Assembly: GCA_017744755.1 (NCBI GenBank)
Contig: JAGIAU010000045.1
Coordinates: 1-12,380 of the forward strand
Direction: 5' to 3'
DNA length: 12,380 nucleotides
Origin: Microbacteriaceae bacterium
GTDB lineage: Bacteria; Actinomycetota; Actinomycetes; Actinomycetales; Microbacteriaceae
Shown: one piece after another, positions 6,227 to 12,380 of the stretch
Layout: every line of letters begins with the position of its first letter
Position numbering within the stretch: position 1 is the stretch's first letter
The notes under the pieces: generated by a model
What the model was told of the DNA's origin: nothing
The model's input: only the letters and a program-made list of their open reading frames with translations
Databases searched by the model: none
Position numbers and translations under genes: made by a program

Positions 6227-6904
6227 ATGACCCTCCTGCTCGCCGCGCCGGAAGCCCCGTCCGACCTCGACACGTTCCTCGGCCGCGCCGTGCAGGTGCA
6301 GGACGGCTCCGCGCGCATCGTCGCGGCCGGCGGGGTGCTCGCGGTCTACGTCCCCGTGCTCTTCCCGTCGGGCCTGCTCGACGACTCGGCGACGATCCTG
6401 GGCCTGCGGACCTTCGCGCTCGCGGAGGGCTCCGCCGACGCCGATGCGGTCGTGCCGATGGCCTCGCTGCGGGCGCGCGCCGCGGCGGCGGCCGGCCGGC
6501 CCGACGGCTTCGAGCTCGGCGTGCCGACGCCGGTGTACTCCGTCACGTGGGCGGGCGTCGTGCCGCCGCGCACGGGCTGGCAGTCCCGTGACACCCCGAT
6601 CGAGAGCCCCGTGCTCGCCGCCGTCGCCGAGGCGGGGATTCGCGAGGTCGCCGACACGCTCCCCGCGAACGCCGGCGAGGCGATCGTCCGTCAGGTCCGC
6701 GCCGCCGTCTGGGGCGAGCCGATCCCGGGCGCCGCCGCGCTGCCGAAGGGCGTCGCGCTCGCGGCGGCCGCGCTCGGCTTCCTCCCTCCGGACGGCGCGG
6801 AGCCGGATGTCGGCGCCGTCTACGAGGTCGGCCCCTGGACGCGGCTCACCCTGTCCCGCGGCCACGTCCTCGTCAAACGCCGCTCCTGGTCCCTCGCCGT
6901 CTGA
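6227..6904 (+). CDS. Uncharacterised actinobacterial protein
   Basis: I do not recognise a family. The 225-residue product is Ala/Val/Pro-rich, lacks Cys, and shows no signal peptide, no clear membrane segment and no known catalytic motif. A mid-region (about residues 95-125) reads VPTPVYSVTWAGVVPPRTGW, and the C-terminal part (about 195-225) is a probable beta-rich segment ending RSWSLAV. Coding is supported by the clean frame, typical GC third positions, the promoter-like sequence just upstream and the proper convergent end. The ATG at 6227 is preferred. A TTG at 6215 would add four residues but overlaps the -10 box. It is divergent from tesB, sharing its control region, and convergent with glbO. 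A cytoplasmic location is likely; function unknown. Confidence 0.75.
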   Translation: MTLLLAAPEAPSDLDTFLGRAVQVQDGSARIVAAGGVLAVYVPVLFPSGLLDDSATILGLRTFALAEGSADADAVVPMASLRARAAAAAGRPDGFELGVPTPVYSVTWAGVVPPRTGWQSRDTPIESPVLAAVAEAGIREVADTLPANAGEAIVRQVRAAVWGEPIPGAAALPKGVALAAAALGFLPPDGAEPDVGAVYEVGPWTRLTLSRGHVLVKRRSWSLAV

Positions 6905-6922
6905 TCCCGCCCCTCCCGCCTG

Positions 6923-7025
6923 CCCACGCCTTTTTCAGGTGCTGCGGGCCTTTTTCAGGCCTCCGCAGCTCCGCAGGTCCACCTGGCACCTGAAAACGGC
7001 ACGCGAGGCCTGAAAAAGGCGTGGG
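6923..7025. repeat. Nested palindrome: four copies of GCCTTTTTCAGG around one centre
   Basis: The outer arms CCCACGCCTTTTTCAGG (6923-6939) and CCTGAAAAAGGCGTGGG (7009-7025) are a perfect 17-bp inverted repeat. The 12-mer GCCTTTTTCAGG occurs directly at 6928-6939 and 6948-6959. It recurs inverted at 6989-7000 (11 of 12) and 7009-7020. Both direct steps are 20-21 bp and both inverted pairs share the same centre at 6974. Each copy is itself CCT-N5-AGG. The middle holds a tandem CTCCGCAG (6961-6976) and CAGGT-CC-ACCTG (6974-6985). It fills the gap between the convergent 6227 gene and glbO. It may act as a bidirectional terminator or be a copy of a repetitive extragenic palindrome. Confidence 0.8.
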
Positions 7026-7040
7026 GTGGCGGGGAGAGGG

Positions 7041-7466
7041 TCAGGGGGCGCTCGGGGCGTTCACCATCGCGTGCGCGGCGCGCTCCAGGTAGTCCCAGAG
7101 CTGGTGCTCGTCAGCGGGGGACAGCGTCCCGTCGGCCTGCAGCGCGTCGACGGCGGCGCGCATGTGCGCGAGCCAGGCGTCCCGCGCCGCGAAGTCGACG
7201 CGGAACGGCAGGTGCCGCATCCGCAGCCGCGGGTGCCCGCGCTCCTGCGAGTACGTCGTCGGGCCGCCCCAGTACTGCTCGAGGAAGCCGGTGAGCCGCT
7301 GGATCGCGCCCTCGAGGTCCTCCTCCGGATACATGGGCCGCAGGAGCGGGTCCTCGGCGACGCCTCGGTAGAACTCGCGGACGAGCCGCTCGAAGGTCGC
7401 GCGGCCGCCGACGCGGTCGTAGAACGAGCGGTCGGGGCCCGTCGGGTGGAACGGCAGGCTCGTCAC
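7041..7466 (-). CDS. glbO: Group II truncated haemoglobin
   Basis: This 141-residue cytoplasmic haem protein matches mycobacterial GlbO almost motif for motif, with 10 extra N-terminal residues. By that offset Tyr33 is B10, Tyr46 (in MYPEED) is CD1, His85 (in GHPRLRMRH) is the proximal haem ligand F8, and Trp98 (in DAWL) is G8. These are the distal and proximal residues that define group II. FLEQYWGGP (61-69) and the C-terminal YLERAAHAMVN are also typical. The family binds O2 tightly and is linked to oxygen or reactive-nitrogen chemistry and to respiratory membranes. The start is GTG at 7466, ten bases after the MscS gene stop, with no good Shine-Dalgarno, so translation is probably coupled. 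It is the last gene of the pepN-mscS-glbO run. Confidence 0.96.
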   Translation of the reverse strand: MTSLPFHPTGPDRSFYDRVGGRATFERLVREFYRGVAEDPLLRPMYPEEDLEGAIQRLTGFLEQYWGGPTTYSQERGHPRLRMRHLPFRVDFAARDAWLAHMRAAVDALQADGTLSPADEHQLWDYLERAAHAMVNAPSAP

Positions 7467-7476
7467 CGGAGAGCGC

Positions 7477-8454
7477 TCACTCGTCGTCGGGCGCTGGGCC
7501 GACGGGCGCCTCGGCGGCAGCGCCGGCCCCGGCCGGCGTCGCGGACGCCGCGATCGTCGTGGCGCCCGGCTGGTAGAGCCCGCGCCGGTCGAGCTCGAGC
7601 TTGATGCGGGTGCGCAGCTCGCGGGCGACCGCGTCCTGCGCGTTCGTCACCGTCTTGACGACCTCGCGGAGCACCATCGAGTCGACGGCGACGGTCGTGA
7701 GCCCCCAGACCTCCGGGGTCTCGAGGATGCGGTCGGCCCAGGCGGGGTCCCCGGCGAGCGAGGTCGCGGCGGCCCGCATGCCCTCGCGGATCGCCTCGAC
7801 GTCGGCGCCGACCGGCACCGTGATGTCGACGACGGCGCGGGCCCAGCCGTGCGACTGGTTGCCGATCCGGTTGATCTGGCCGTTCGGGATGAACCACAGC
7901 GTGCCGTTCACATCGCGCACCTTCGTGGTGCGGACGCCGAGGTCCTCCACCACGCCGGTCGCGAAGCCCGCGTCGACGACGTCGCCGATCCCGAGCTGAT
8001 CCTCGACGGCGAAGAAGATGCCGTTCAGCACGTCGCGCACGATGCCCTGCGCGCCGAGGCCGATGCCTGCGCCGATGCCCGCGCCGAGCAGGCCGAACGC
8101 CGTCGTCGCGGCCGGCCACGCCGTGTACACGATGAGCAGGCCGGCCACGAGGCTGATGGCGACGGTCGAGGCGTTGCCGAAGATCCGTCCGAGCGAGCGC
8201 GTCCGCTGGATGCGCCGCGCGCCCAGCACGGGCGACTCCGGCTCCGCGCCGAGCCGTTTCGCCTCGGCCTCCTGGATCCGCCGCACCCCGGCGACGATCC
8301 GGTCGACGGAGCGGCGGATGAGCGCGCGCGCCACGAGCCGCGCGAGGACCGCGACGACCACGATGATCGCGATGCGGATGGGCACGCCCCAGCCGGAGTC
8401 GAGGACGGACCCGACCTCGGTCCAGAACGCGTCCCAGCCCGACATGCTCGTCAC
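7477..8454 (-). CDS. MscS-family small-conductance mechanosensitive channel
   Basis: This 325-residue inner-membrane protein should release solutes on hypo-osmotic shock. TM1 is at about 25-46, followed by a charged cytoplasmic loop (50-90). TM2 is at about 97-119, and TM3, the pore helix, at about 119-150 (FGLLGAGIGAGIGLGAQGIV, with the Gly/Ala pattern of MscS pores). The MscS beta domain follows (about 155-197; GDVVDAG, GVVEDLGVRTTKVRD, FIPNGQI), then the alpha/beta domain to about 290. An Ala/Pro-rich acidic tail (298-325) is probably disordered. GTG at 8454 lies 15 bases after the pepN stop, and an in-frame ATG at 8445 is an alternative start. Neither has a strong Shine-Dalgarno sequence. 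It is in a tight unit with pepN and glbO. Confidence 0.93.
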   Translation of the reverse strand: MTSMSGWDAFWTEVGSVLDSGWGVPIRIAIIVVVAVLARLVARALIRRSVDRIVAGVRRIQEAEAKRLGAEPESPVLGARRIQRTRSLGRIFGNASTVAISLVAGLLIVYTAWPAATTAFGLLGAGIGAGIGLGAQGIVRDVLNGIFFAVEDQLGIGDVVDAGFATGVVEDLGVRTTKVRDVNGTLWFIPNGQINRIGNQSHGWARAVVDITVPVGADVEAIREGMRAAATSLAGDPAWADRILETPEVWGLTTVAVDSMVLREVVKTVTNAQDAVARELRTRIKLELDRRGLYQPGATTIAASATPAGAGAAAEAPVGPAPDDE

Positions 8455-8469
8455 GACCCCCGGCCCCGC

Positions 8470-11016
8470 CTACTCGGCGCGGTCGCGCTCCTGCGCCCGG
8501 ATGGAGCGCTCCACGCCGGCGAGCCCCTCGACGACGAGACGGCGCAGCGCCGGGATGCCCGGGTGCGTGTCGAGCCAGTCCTTCGTGGCCGCGACGAGCC
8601 CGGGCGAGACGAGCGGGCTCGGGTACAGGCCGACGGCGTAGAACTCGGCGAGCTTGTATGAGCGCGAGTTCCACACGTCCTCGAGCGCCGCGAAGTAGGG
8701 CGCGACGAGCGGCTCGAGCACGGCCGGGTCGTTGACGTGCCCGAAGCCGAGCGTGACGCTGCGCTGCAGCTCGTTGGAGAGCTCCGCCGAGTCGGCGAGG
8801 GAGGCGAACGCGCGCTGCTTCGCCTCGACCGTCGGCACCGCGGCCCGCAGGCGGGTGGCGGCCTGCTGGCCCTTCGCGGAGGGATCGGAGGCGAGCTGCG
8901 CCTCGATCTCCGGCTCGCCGGCGGAGCCGATGACGACGAGCCCCTCGAGCAGCTCCCACGCGAGGTCGGTGTCCACCTCGAGGCCCTCGAGCTCGAGGCG
9001 GCCGTCGAGCAGGTCGCGCAGGACGGCAGCGTGCGCCTCGTTCGAGGCGATCGCCGCGAAGAACTTGACGAACTGGAACTGCGCGTCGCCGCCCGGTTCC
9101 GCCGCGCGGGCGAGCTCCCACAGCGCCGTGCCGACGGAGGCGATCGTCTCCGGGCGGCGCGCCGGGTCGACGTAGGACTTGGCCGCCGTGAGGAGCTGCG
9201 TCAGCGTCGTGCGGATCGTCGTCGACTCGGTCTCCGTCGCGATGTTCCCGAGGACGAGCGAGATGTAGTCGCTCGGCCGGGTCTCCGCGTCGCGCGTCGC
9301 GTCCCACGCCGCGCCCCAGACGAGGGCGCGGGCGAGCGGGTCGGCGATCGTGCCGAGGTGCTGGATCGCGTTGCCGAGCGAGACCTCGTCGAGCCGGATC
9401 TTCGCGTAAGCGAGGTCCTCGTCGTTCACGAGGACGAGCGCGGGCCGCGCGCGGCCCACGAGCTCCGGCACCTCGGTGCGCGCGCCGTCCACGTCGATCT
9501 CGACGTAGTGCGAGCGAGTCAGCTGCTGGAGCCCGTCCGGAGCGTCGACGAGGTCGTAGAAGCCGACGCCGAGGCGGTGCGGCCGCAGCGTCGGCCACTC
9601 GGCCGGCGCCTCCTGCAGGATCGCGAACGCCGTGATCCCACCCTCCGGGGAGACCGCGATCTCCGGGCGGAGCGTGTTCACGCCCGCCGTCTCCAGCCAG
9701 ACCTGCGACCAGCCGGACAGGTCGCGGCCGGACGTCGCCTCGAGCTCGACGAGGAGGTCCCGCAGCTCGGTGTTCCCGTGCGCGTGCTTCCGGAAGTAGT
9801 TCCCGACCCCCGCGAAGAACGCGTCGACGCCGACCCACGCCGCGAGCTGCTTGAGGACCGAGCCGCCCTTCGCGTAGGTGATGCCGTCGAAGTTGACCTG
9901 CACGTCCTCGAGGTCGTTGATCGTCGCGGAGATCGGGTGCGTCGAGGGGAGCTGATCCTGGCGGTACGCCCAGGTCTTCTCCATCGCCTGGAACGTCGTC
10001 CACGCCTCGGTCCACTCGGTCGCCTCGGCCGTCGCGATCGTGGACGCCCACTCGGCGAAGGACTCGTTGAGCCAGAGGTCGTTCCACCAGCGCATGGTGA
10101 CCAGGTCACCGAACCACATGTGGGCGAGTTCGTGCAGCACGGTGATCGCACGGCGCTCCACCTGGGCCTGGGGGACCTGCCCGCGGAAGACGTAGCCCTC
10201 CAGGATGGTCACGGCTCCGGCGTTCTCCATGGCGCCCGCGTTGAACTCGGGGACGAAGAGCTGGTCGTACTTCTCGAAGGGGTACGGCACGCCGAACTTG
10301 CTCTCGTAGTAGGCGAAGCCCTGCTTCGTCTTCTCGAAGACGTAGTCGGCGTCGACGTGCTCGGCGAGCGACCGGCGGGCGAACACGCCGAGCGGGATGG
10401 TCCGGCCGTCGCTGCTGGTCAGCTCGTCGCGCCAGTCGACGTACGGCCCCGCGACGATCGCGGTGATGTAGGAGGAGATGACGGGGGTCGGGGAGAACGT
10501 CCAGACGCCCGCCTCGGCCGAGACCGCCGGCTGGTTCGACACGACGACCCAGGACTCCGGCGCGGTCACCGTGAACGCGAACGTCGCCTTCAGGTCCGGC
10601 TGCTCGAACACGGCGAACACGCGTCGCGAGTCCGGCACCTCGAATTGCGAGTACAGGTACACCTCGCCGTCCACCGGATCGACGAAGCGGTGCAGCCCCT
10701 CCCCGGAGGTCGAGTAGGCGAAGTCGGCGACGACCTCGAGCACGTTGTCGGCGGCGAGGCCGGACAGGGCGATGCGCGTCCCATCGGCCACCTCGGCCGG
10801 GTCGAGCGCGACCCCGTTGAGCACGACGAGATGCACCTGCTCCGTGATGGCGTCGATGAACGTCGCGGTGCCCGGGGTCGCCGTGAACCGGACGACCGTC
10901 GAGCTGCGGAACGAGTCCGGCCCCGTCGTCAGATCGAGGGCGACCTCGTAGGACTGCGTCTGGACGAGGGACTTGCGCTCGATGGCCTCGGCGCGGGTGA
11001 GGTTCTCTCCTGGCAC
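8470..11016 (-). CDS. pepN: Aminopeptidase N (M1 family zinc metallopeptidase)
   Basis: This 848-residue cytoplasmic aminopeptidase trims N-terminal residues from peptides. The substrate-binding GAMEN is at 261-265. The zinc site HELAH spans 295-299 with catalytic Glu296, and the third ligand Glu318 lies in NESF. Tyr381 (in TYAKG) is the expected transition-state Tyr. An N-terminal beta domain (1-190) opens with PGENLTRAEA, typical of actinobacterial PepN. The C-terminal helical ERAP1-like domain (about 530-840) is complete, and the size is normal. GTG at 11016 is chosen because homology starts there and a -35/-10 pair (TTGTCC, 16 bp, TAGTCT) ends six bases before it, giving a leaderless mRNA. 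It is followed by the MscS and GlbO genes and preceded by the unknown gene at 11058. Confidence 0.97.
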   Translation of the reverse strand: MPGENLTRAEAIERKSLVQTQSYEVALDLTTGPDSFRSSTVVRFTATPGTATFIDAITEQVHLVVLNGVALDPAEVADGTRIALSGLAADNVLEVVADFAYSTSGEGLHRFVDPVDGEVYLYSQFEVPDSRRVFAVFEQPDLKATFAFTVTAPESWVVVSNQPAVSAEAGVWTFSPTPVISSYITAIVAGPYVDWRDELTSSDGRTIPLGVFARRSLAEHVDADYVFEKTKQGFAYYESKFGVPYPFEKYDQLFVPEFNAGAMENAGAVTILEGYVFRGQVPQAQVERRAITVLHELAHMWFGDLVTMRWWNDLWLNESFAEWASTIATAEATEWTEAWTTFQAMEKTWAYRQDQLPSTHPISATINDLEDVQVNFDGITYAKGGSVLKQLAAWVGVDAFFAGVGNYFRKHAHGNTELRDLLVELEATSGRDLSGWSQVWLETAGVNTLRPEIAVSPEGGITAFAILQEAPAEWPTLRPHRLGVGFYDLVDAPDGLQQLTRSHYVEIDVDGARTEVPELVGRARPALVLVNDEDLAYAKIRLDEVSLGNAIQHLGTIADPLARALVWGAAWDATRDAETRPSDYISLVLGNIATETESTTIRTTLTQLLTAAKSYVDPARRPETIASVGTALWELARAAEPGGDAQFQFVKFFAAIASNEAHAAVLRDLLDGRLELEGLEVDTDLAWELLEGLVVIGSAGEPEIEAQLASDPSAKGQQAATRLRAAVPTVEAKQRAFASLADSAELSNELQRSVTLGFGHVNDPAVLEPLVAPYFAALEDVWNSRSYKLAEFYAVGLYPSPLVSPGLVAATKDWLDTHPGIPALRRLVVEGLAGVERSIRAQERDRAE

Positions 11017-11022
11017 CTCAAC

Positions 11023-11050
11023 AGACTACGGCGTCGTCCTGACCGGACAA
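11023..11050 (-). promoter_or_regulatory. Promoter of leaderless pepN (-35 TTGTCC, -10 TAGTCT)
   Basis: On the minus strand TTGTCC (11050-11045) is 16 bp from TAGTCT (11028-11023), which is 6 nt from the GTG start at 11016. The whole promoter fits in the 41-bp gap after the 11058 gene. pepN can therefore be transcribed on its own even though its upstream neighbour is co-directional. No Shine-Dalgarno sequence is present. Confidence 0.65.
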
Positions 11051-11057
11051 GGCCGCC

Positions 11058-11765
11058 TCAGACGCCGATGAGGTCGCGCTTCGCGGGGCGCGGCGCGGGA
11101 AGGCGCGCGGCGTCGAGCGCCGCCCGGACGGGTGCCGTGGCCGCATCCAGCGAGGCCTCCGCCTCGTCGATGCCGGCGCGCAGGAGGGCCGCGAGCCGCT
11201 CGTCCGCGTCGCCGCGGCCGTCGGCCGCGCGCAGCAGCCCCTCGACCGCGTGCCGGATCGCCTGCGTCCCGCCGACCTCGATGAGGTGCATGGGCCGGTT
11301 GCCGACCTTGTCGTGGTAGATCGCCGACTCGGCCGCCGCCTCAGGTTCCGCGGCCAGCGCGCGGACGGCGCGTTCCACCGCGACGCCGGACGTCTCGCCG
11401 CGGACGGCGAGCGCGAGCAGCATGCCGCGGATCCCGATCGCGAGCGAGCGCTTCCGCTCGGGGGCGACGTGCGGGAGGGCCGTGACCGCGGTGCGGAGCG
11501 CGACGTGCAGGCTGAGGATCTCATCGCCGCGCAGGCCGATGACGCGCGTCACGTCCTCGAGCAGCCACTGCCGGGCCTGGTCGCTGACGCTGTCGTTCAC
11601 GCAGCGCGCGAGCTCGGCGAGGATCGGGTCGGTGCACGTCGGACGGTCGGACCAGCGTTCGCCGGCGAGGAAGGACGCGTACTCCATGAAGCACGCGCCC
11701 TGGGCCGGCGTGCGGTGCTTGCCGGCGGAGAGCGTGGGGAGGAACTGAGGCGTCGAGCTGTCCAT
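11058..11765 (-). CDS. Conserved actinobacterial protein of unknown function
   Basis: The 235-residue product starts MDSSTPQFLPTLSAGKH and has a distinctive N-terminal motif: GKHRTPAQGACFMEYASFLAGERWSD in two parts (residues 15-32 and 33-40), then CTDPILAELARCVND. From memory this block is shared by hypothetical proteins in many actinobacteria, but I know no assigned function. The rest (about 60-200) is helical and Ala/Arg-rich, with YHDKVGNRPMHLIEVGG mid-way, and the tail (about 190-235) is again helical. There is no signal peptide or membrane segment. Cys25 and Cys42 lie in the conserved block. ATG at 11765 is chosen over the longer open frame (to 11864) because the conserved block begins just after it and the extension would run into the rpiB promoter. 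It is divergent from rpiB and upstream of pepN. Confidence 0.8.
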   Translation of the reverse strand: MDSSTPQFLPTLSAGKHRTPAQGACFMEYASFLAGERWSDRPTCTDPILAELARCVNDSVSDQARQWLLEDVTRVIGLRGDEILSLHVALRTAVTALPHVAPERKRSLAIGIRGMLLALAVRGETSGVAVERAVRALAAEPEAAAESAIYHDKVGNRPMHLIEVGGTQAIRHAVEGLLRAADGRGDADERLAALLRAGIDEAEASLDAATAPVRAALDAARLPAPRPAKRDLIGV

Positions 11766-11807
11766 GACCAATTCTGTGCACCATCCGGTCGATTCGTGTG
11801 GAATATC

Positions 11808-11824
11808 TCCCGGAACATCCGGGA
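11808..11824. promoter_or_regulatory. 7+7 bp palindrome in the divergent rpiB control region
   Basis: TCCCGGA (11808-11814) and TCCGGGA (11818-11824) are exact reverse complements around ACA. It sits mid-way in the 107-bp gap between the divergent 11058 gene and rpiB. It is 36 bp upstream of the rpiB -10, where an operator or activator site could act on either gene. Binding protein unknown. Confidence 0.35.
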
Positions 11825-11859
11825 AGCACTCACCGGACTCCGAGGGTCGGGGGCCCGAA

Positions 11860-11865
11860 TACACT
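11860..11865 (+). promoter_or_regulatory. -10 box TACACT for leaderless rpiB
   Basis: TACACT is followed by CGGGGGC and the rpiB ATG (11873), so transcription is expected to start at or within a base of the start codon. A smaller inverted repeat CCCGA-N6-TCGGG (11854-11869) straddles it. No -35 is evident. The G-run before ATG could be misread as a ribosome site but is too close. Confidence 0.6.
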
Positions 11866-11872
11866 CGGGGGC

Positions 11873-12364
11873 ATGCGGATCCACATCGCGACCGACCACG
11901 CCGGACTCGAGTTCAGCCAGGATCTGCAGGCCCATCTGCGCGGGCAGGGCCACGACGTCGTGGACCACGGGCCGCAGGTCTACGACGCCCTCGACGACTA
12001 CCCGTCCTTCTGCATCAACGCGGCGCTCGCGACGGTCGCCGACCAGCGCGCCGGGGTCGAGGCGCTCGGCGTCGTCTTCGGCGGCTCGGGCAACGGCGAG
12101 CAGATCGCCGCGAACAAGGTCGAGGGAGCCCGCGCGGCGCTCGTGTGGAACGACTCGACCGCGATGCTCGCCCGCGAGCACAACGATGCGAACGTCATCT
12201 CGATCGGGGCCCGCCAGCACACGGTCGAGGAGGCGAAGCGGTTCATCGACCTCTTCATCGCGACGCCGTTCTCCGGCGAGGAGCGCCACGCCCGCCGCAT
12301 CGGCCAGCTCGCCGAGTACGAGACGACCGGCGCGATCGCGGGCCACGAGATCATCGGCGGCTGA
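11873..12364 (+). CDS. rpiB: Ribose-5-phosphate isomerase B
   Basis: This 163-residue LacAB/RpiB enzyme interconverts ribose-5-phosphate and ribulose-5-phosphate in the non-oxidative pentose phosphate pathway. Asp8-His9 (ATDHAG) binds the substrate. GGSGNGEQIAANK (70-82) holds Ser72 and Glu76. In the mycobacterial enzyme the equivalent Glu (Glu75) is the catalytic base, replacing the Cys of E. coli RpiB, so this is the actinobacterial type. REHN (101-104), GAR and RHARRI (138-143) supply phosphate-binding residues. Length is normal. ATG at 11873 follows a -10 box with no Shine-Dalgarno. The next gene begins one base after the TGA, so the two are almost certainly co-transcribed. Confidence 0.96.
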   Translation: MRIHIATDHAGLEFSQDLQAHLRGQGHDVVDHGPQVYDALDDYPSFCINAALATVADQRAGVEALGVVFGGSGNGEQIAANKVEGARAALVWNDSTAMLAREHNDANVISIGARQHTVEEAKRFIDLFIATPFSGEERHARRIGQLAEYETTGAIAGHEIIGG

Positions 12365-12365
12365 G

Positions 12366-12380
12366 ATGCCCGAGGGGCCT
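12366..12380 (+). CDS. N-terminus of an Fpg/Nei-family DNA glycosylase (3' truncated by window edge)
   Basis: ATG at 12366, one base after the rpiB stop, opens MPEGP before the window ends. MPEGx is the start of Nei/Fpg-family base-excision repair glycosylases, in which Pro2, after removal of Met, is the catalytic nucleophile and Glu3 the proton donor. In Mycobacterium tuberculosis a nei gene (Rv2464c) follows rpiB (Rv2465c) in the same way. Only five codons are visible, so the call leans on context. Whether it is Nei or Fpg cannot be told. Confidence 0.6.

Noticed and set aside
6184..6318. N-terminal extension of TesB to 6318
   Set aside because: It would pass through the divergent gene and its promoter. 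The extra residues do not resemble TesB, and a -10 box sits six bases before the ATG at 6183.
6923..7025. CRISPR array or insertion-sequence ends
   Set aside because: The repeats are only 12 bp, alternate in orientation about a centre, have 8-nt spacers and no cas or transposase gene nearby. They do not form a CRISPR array or IS.
7463..10087. 874-codon minus-strand open frame across the MscS gene and pepN
   Set aside because: It is an alternate frame of two well-supported genes with low-complexity Arg/Gly/Ala content and no domain.
8737..11319. 860-codon plus-strand open frame opposite pepN
   Set aside because: It is an antisense shadow. pepN shows GAMEN and HELAH in the correct frame, whereas this product shows no family features.
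11766..11864. N-terminal extension of the unknown protein to 11864
   Set aside because: It would overlap the rpiB -10 region. The conserved block starts just after the ATG at 11765, and the extension contains the regulatory palindrome.

Overview
The window is uniformly GC-rich, with codons ending mostly in G or C. It reads as a chromosomal segment of a high-GC actinobacterium. The proteins and gene order (RamB-type regulator, group II truncated haemoglobin, PepN, RpiB with a GSGNGE active site, Fpg/Nei glycosylase) fit Actinomycetota, probably Microbacteriaceae. The family-level guess is inference. No mobile element, CRISPR array, tRNA or rRNA was seen.

Layout. The left edge (1-221) holds the 3' end of a DUF4214-type gene, closed by a 15-bp hairpin. 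Next, on the minus strand, is the glyoxylate shunt: isocitrate lyase (aceA, 2001-3320) followed 40 nt later by malate synthase A (aceB, 326-1960). A RamB/ScfR-type regulator (3464-4897) is divergent from aceA. The shared 143-bp gap holds a perfect 8+8 bp inverted repeat that is the obvious operator candidate. Between ramB and the convergent acyl-CoA thioesterase II gene (tesB, 5266-6183) lie 368 bp with no gene but several hairpins and repeats. A divergent, uncharacterised gene (6227-6904) shares a 43-bp bidirectional promoter region with tesB.

A striking four-copy nested palindrome (6923-7025) fills the next convergent gap. It is followed by a minus-strand cluster, in transcription order pepN (8470-11016), an MscS-family channel (7477-8454) and truncated haemoglobin glbO (7041-7466), with gaps of 15 and 10 nt. 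Upstream is a conserved gene of unknown function (11058-11765). Divergent from it is rpiB (11873-12364), and 1 nt later the first five codons of an Fpg/Nei-family DNA glycosylase run off the right edge.

How the genes work together. aceA and aceB let cells grow on acetate or fatty acids by bypassing the CO2-losing steps of the TCA cycle, and RamB-type regulators control exactly these genes in corynebacteria and mycobacteria. TesB, which hydrolyses acyl-CoA, fits the same acyl-CoA theme, but that link is inference. The right half resembles the glbO / pepN / rpiB / nei neighbourhood of Mycobacterium tuberculosis (Rv2470, Rv2467, Rv2465c, Rv2464c).

Several genes here (tesB, pepN, rpiB) have a good -10 hexamer 6-7 nt before the start codon and no Shine-Dalgarno sequence, which points to leaderless mRNAs. 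aceA and aceB instead have classical Shine-Dalgarno sites. I did not find a convincing new multi-gene system. The least explained parts are the non-coding structures at 6923-7025, 3405-3428 and 4938-5225, and the two uncharacterised genes.
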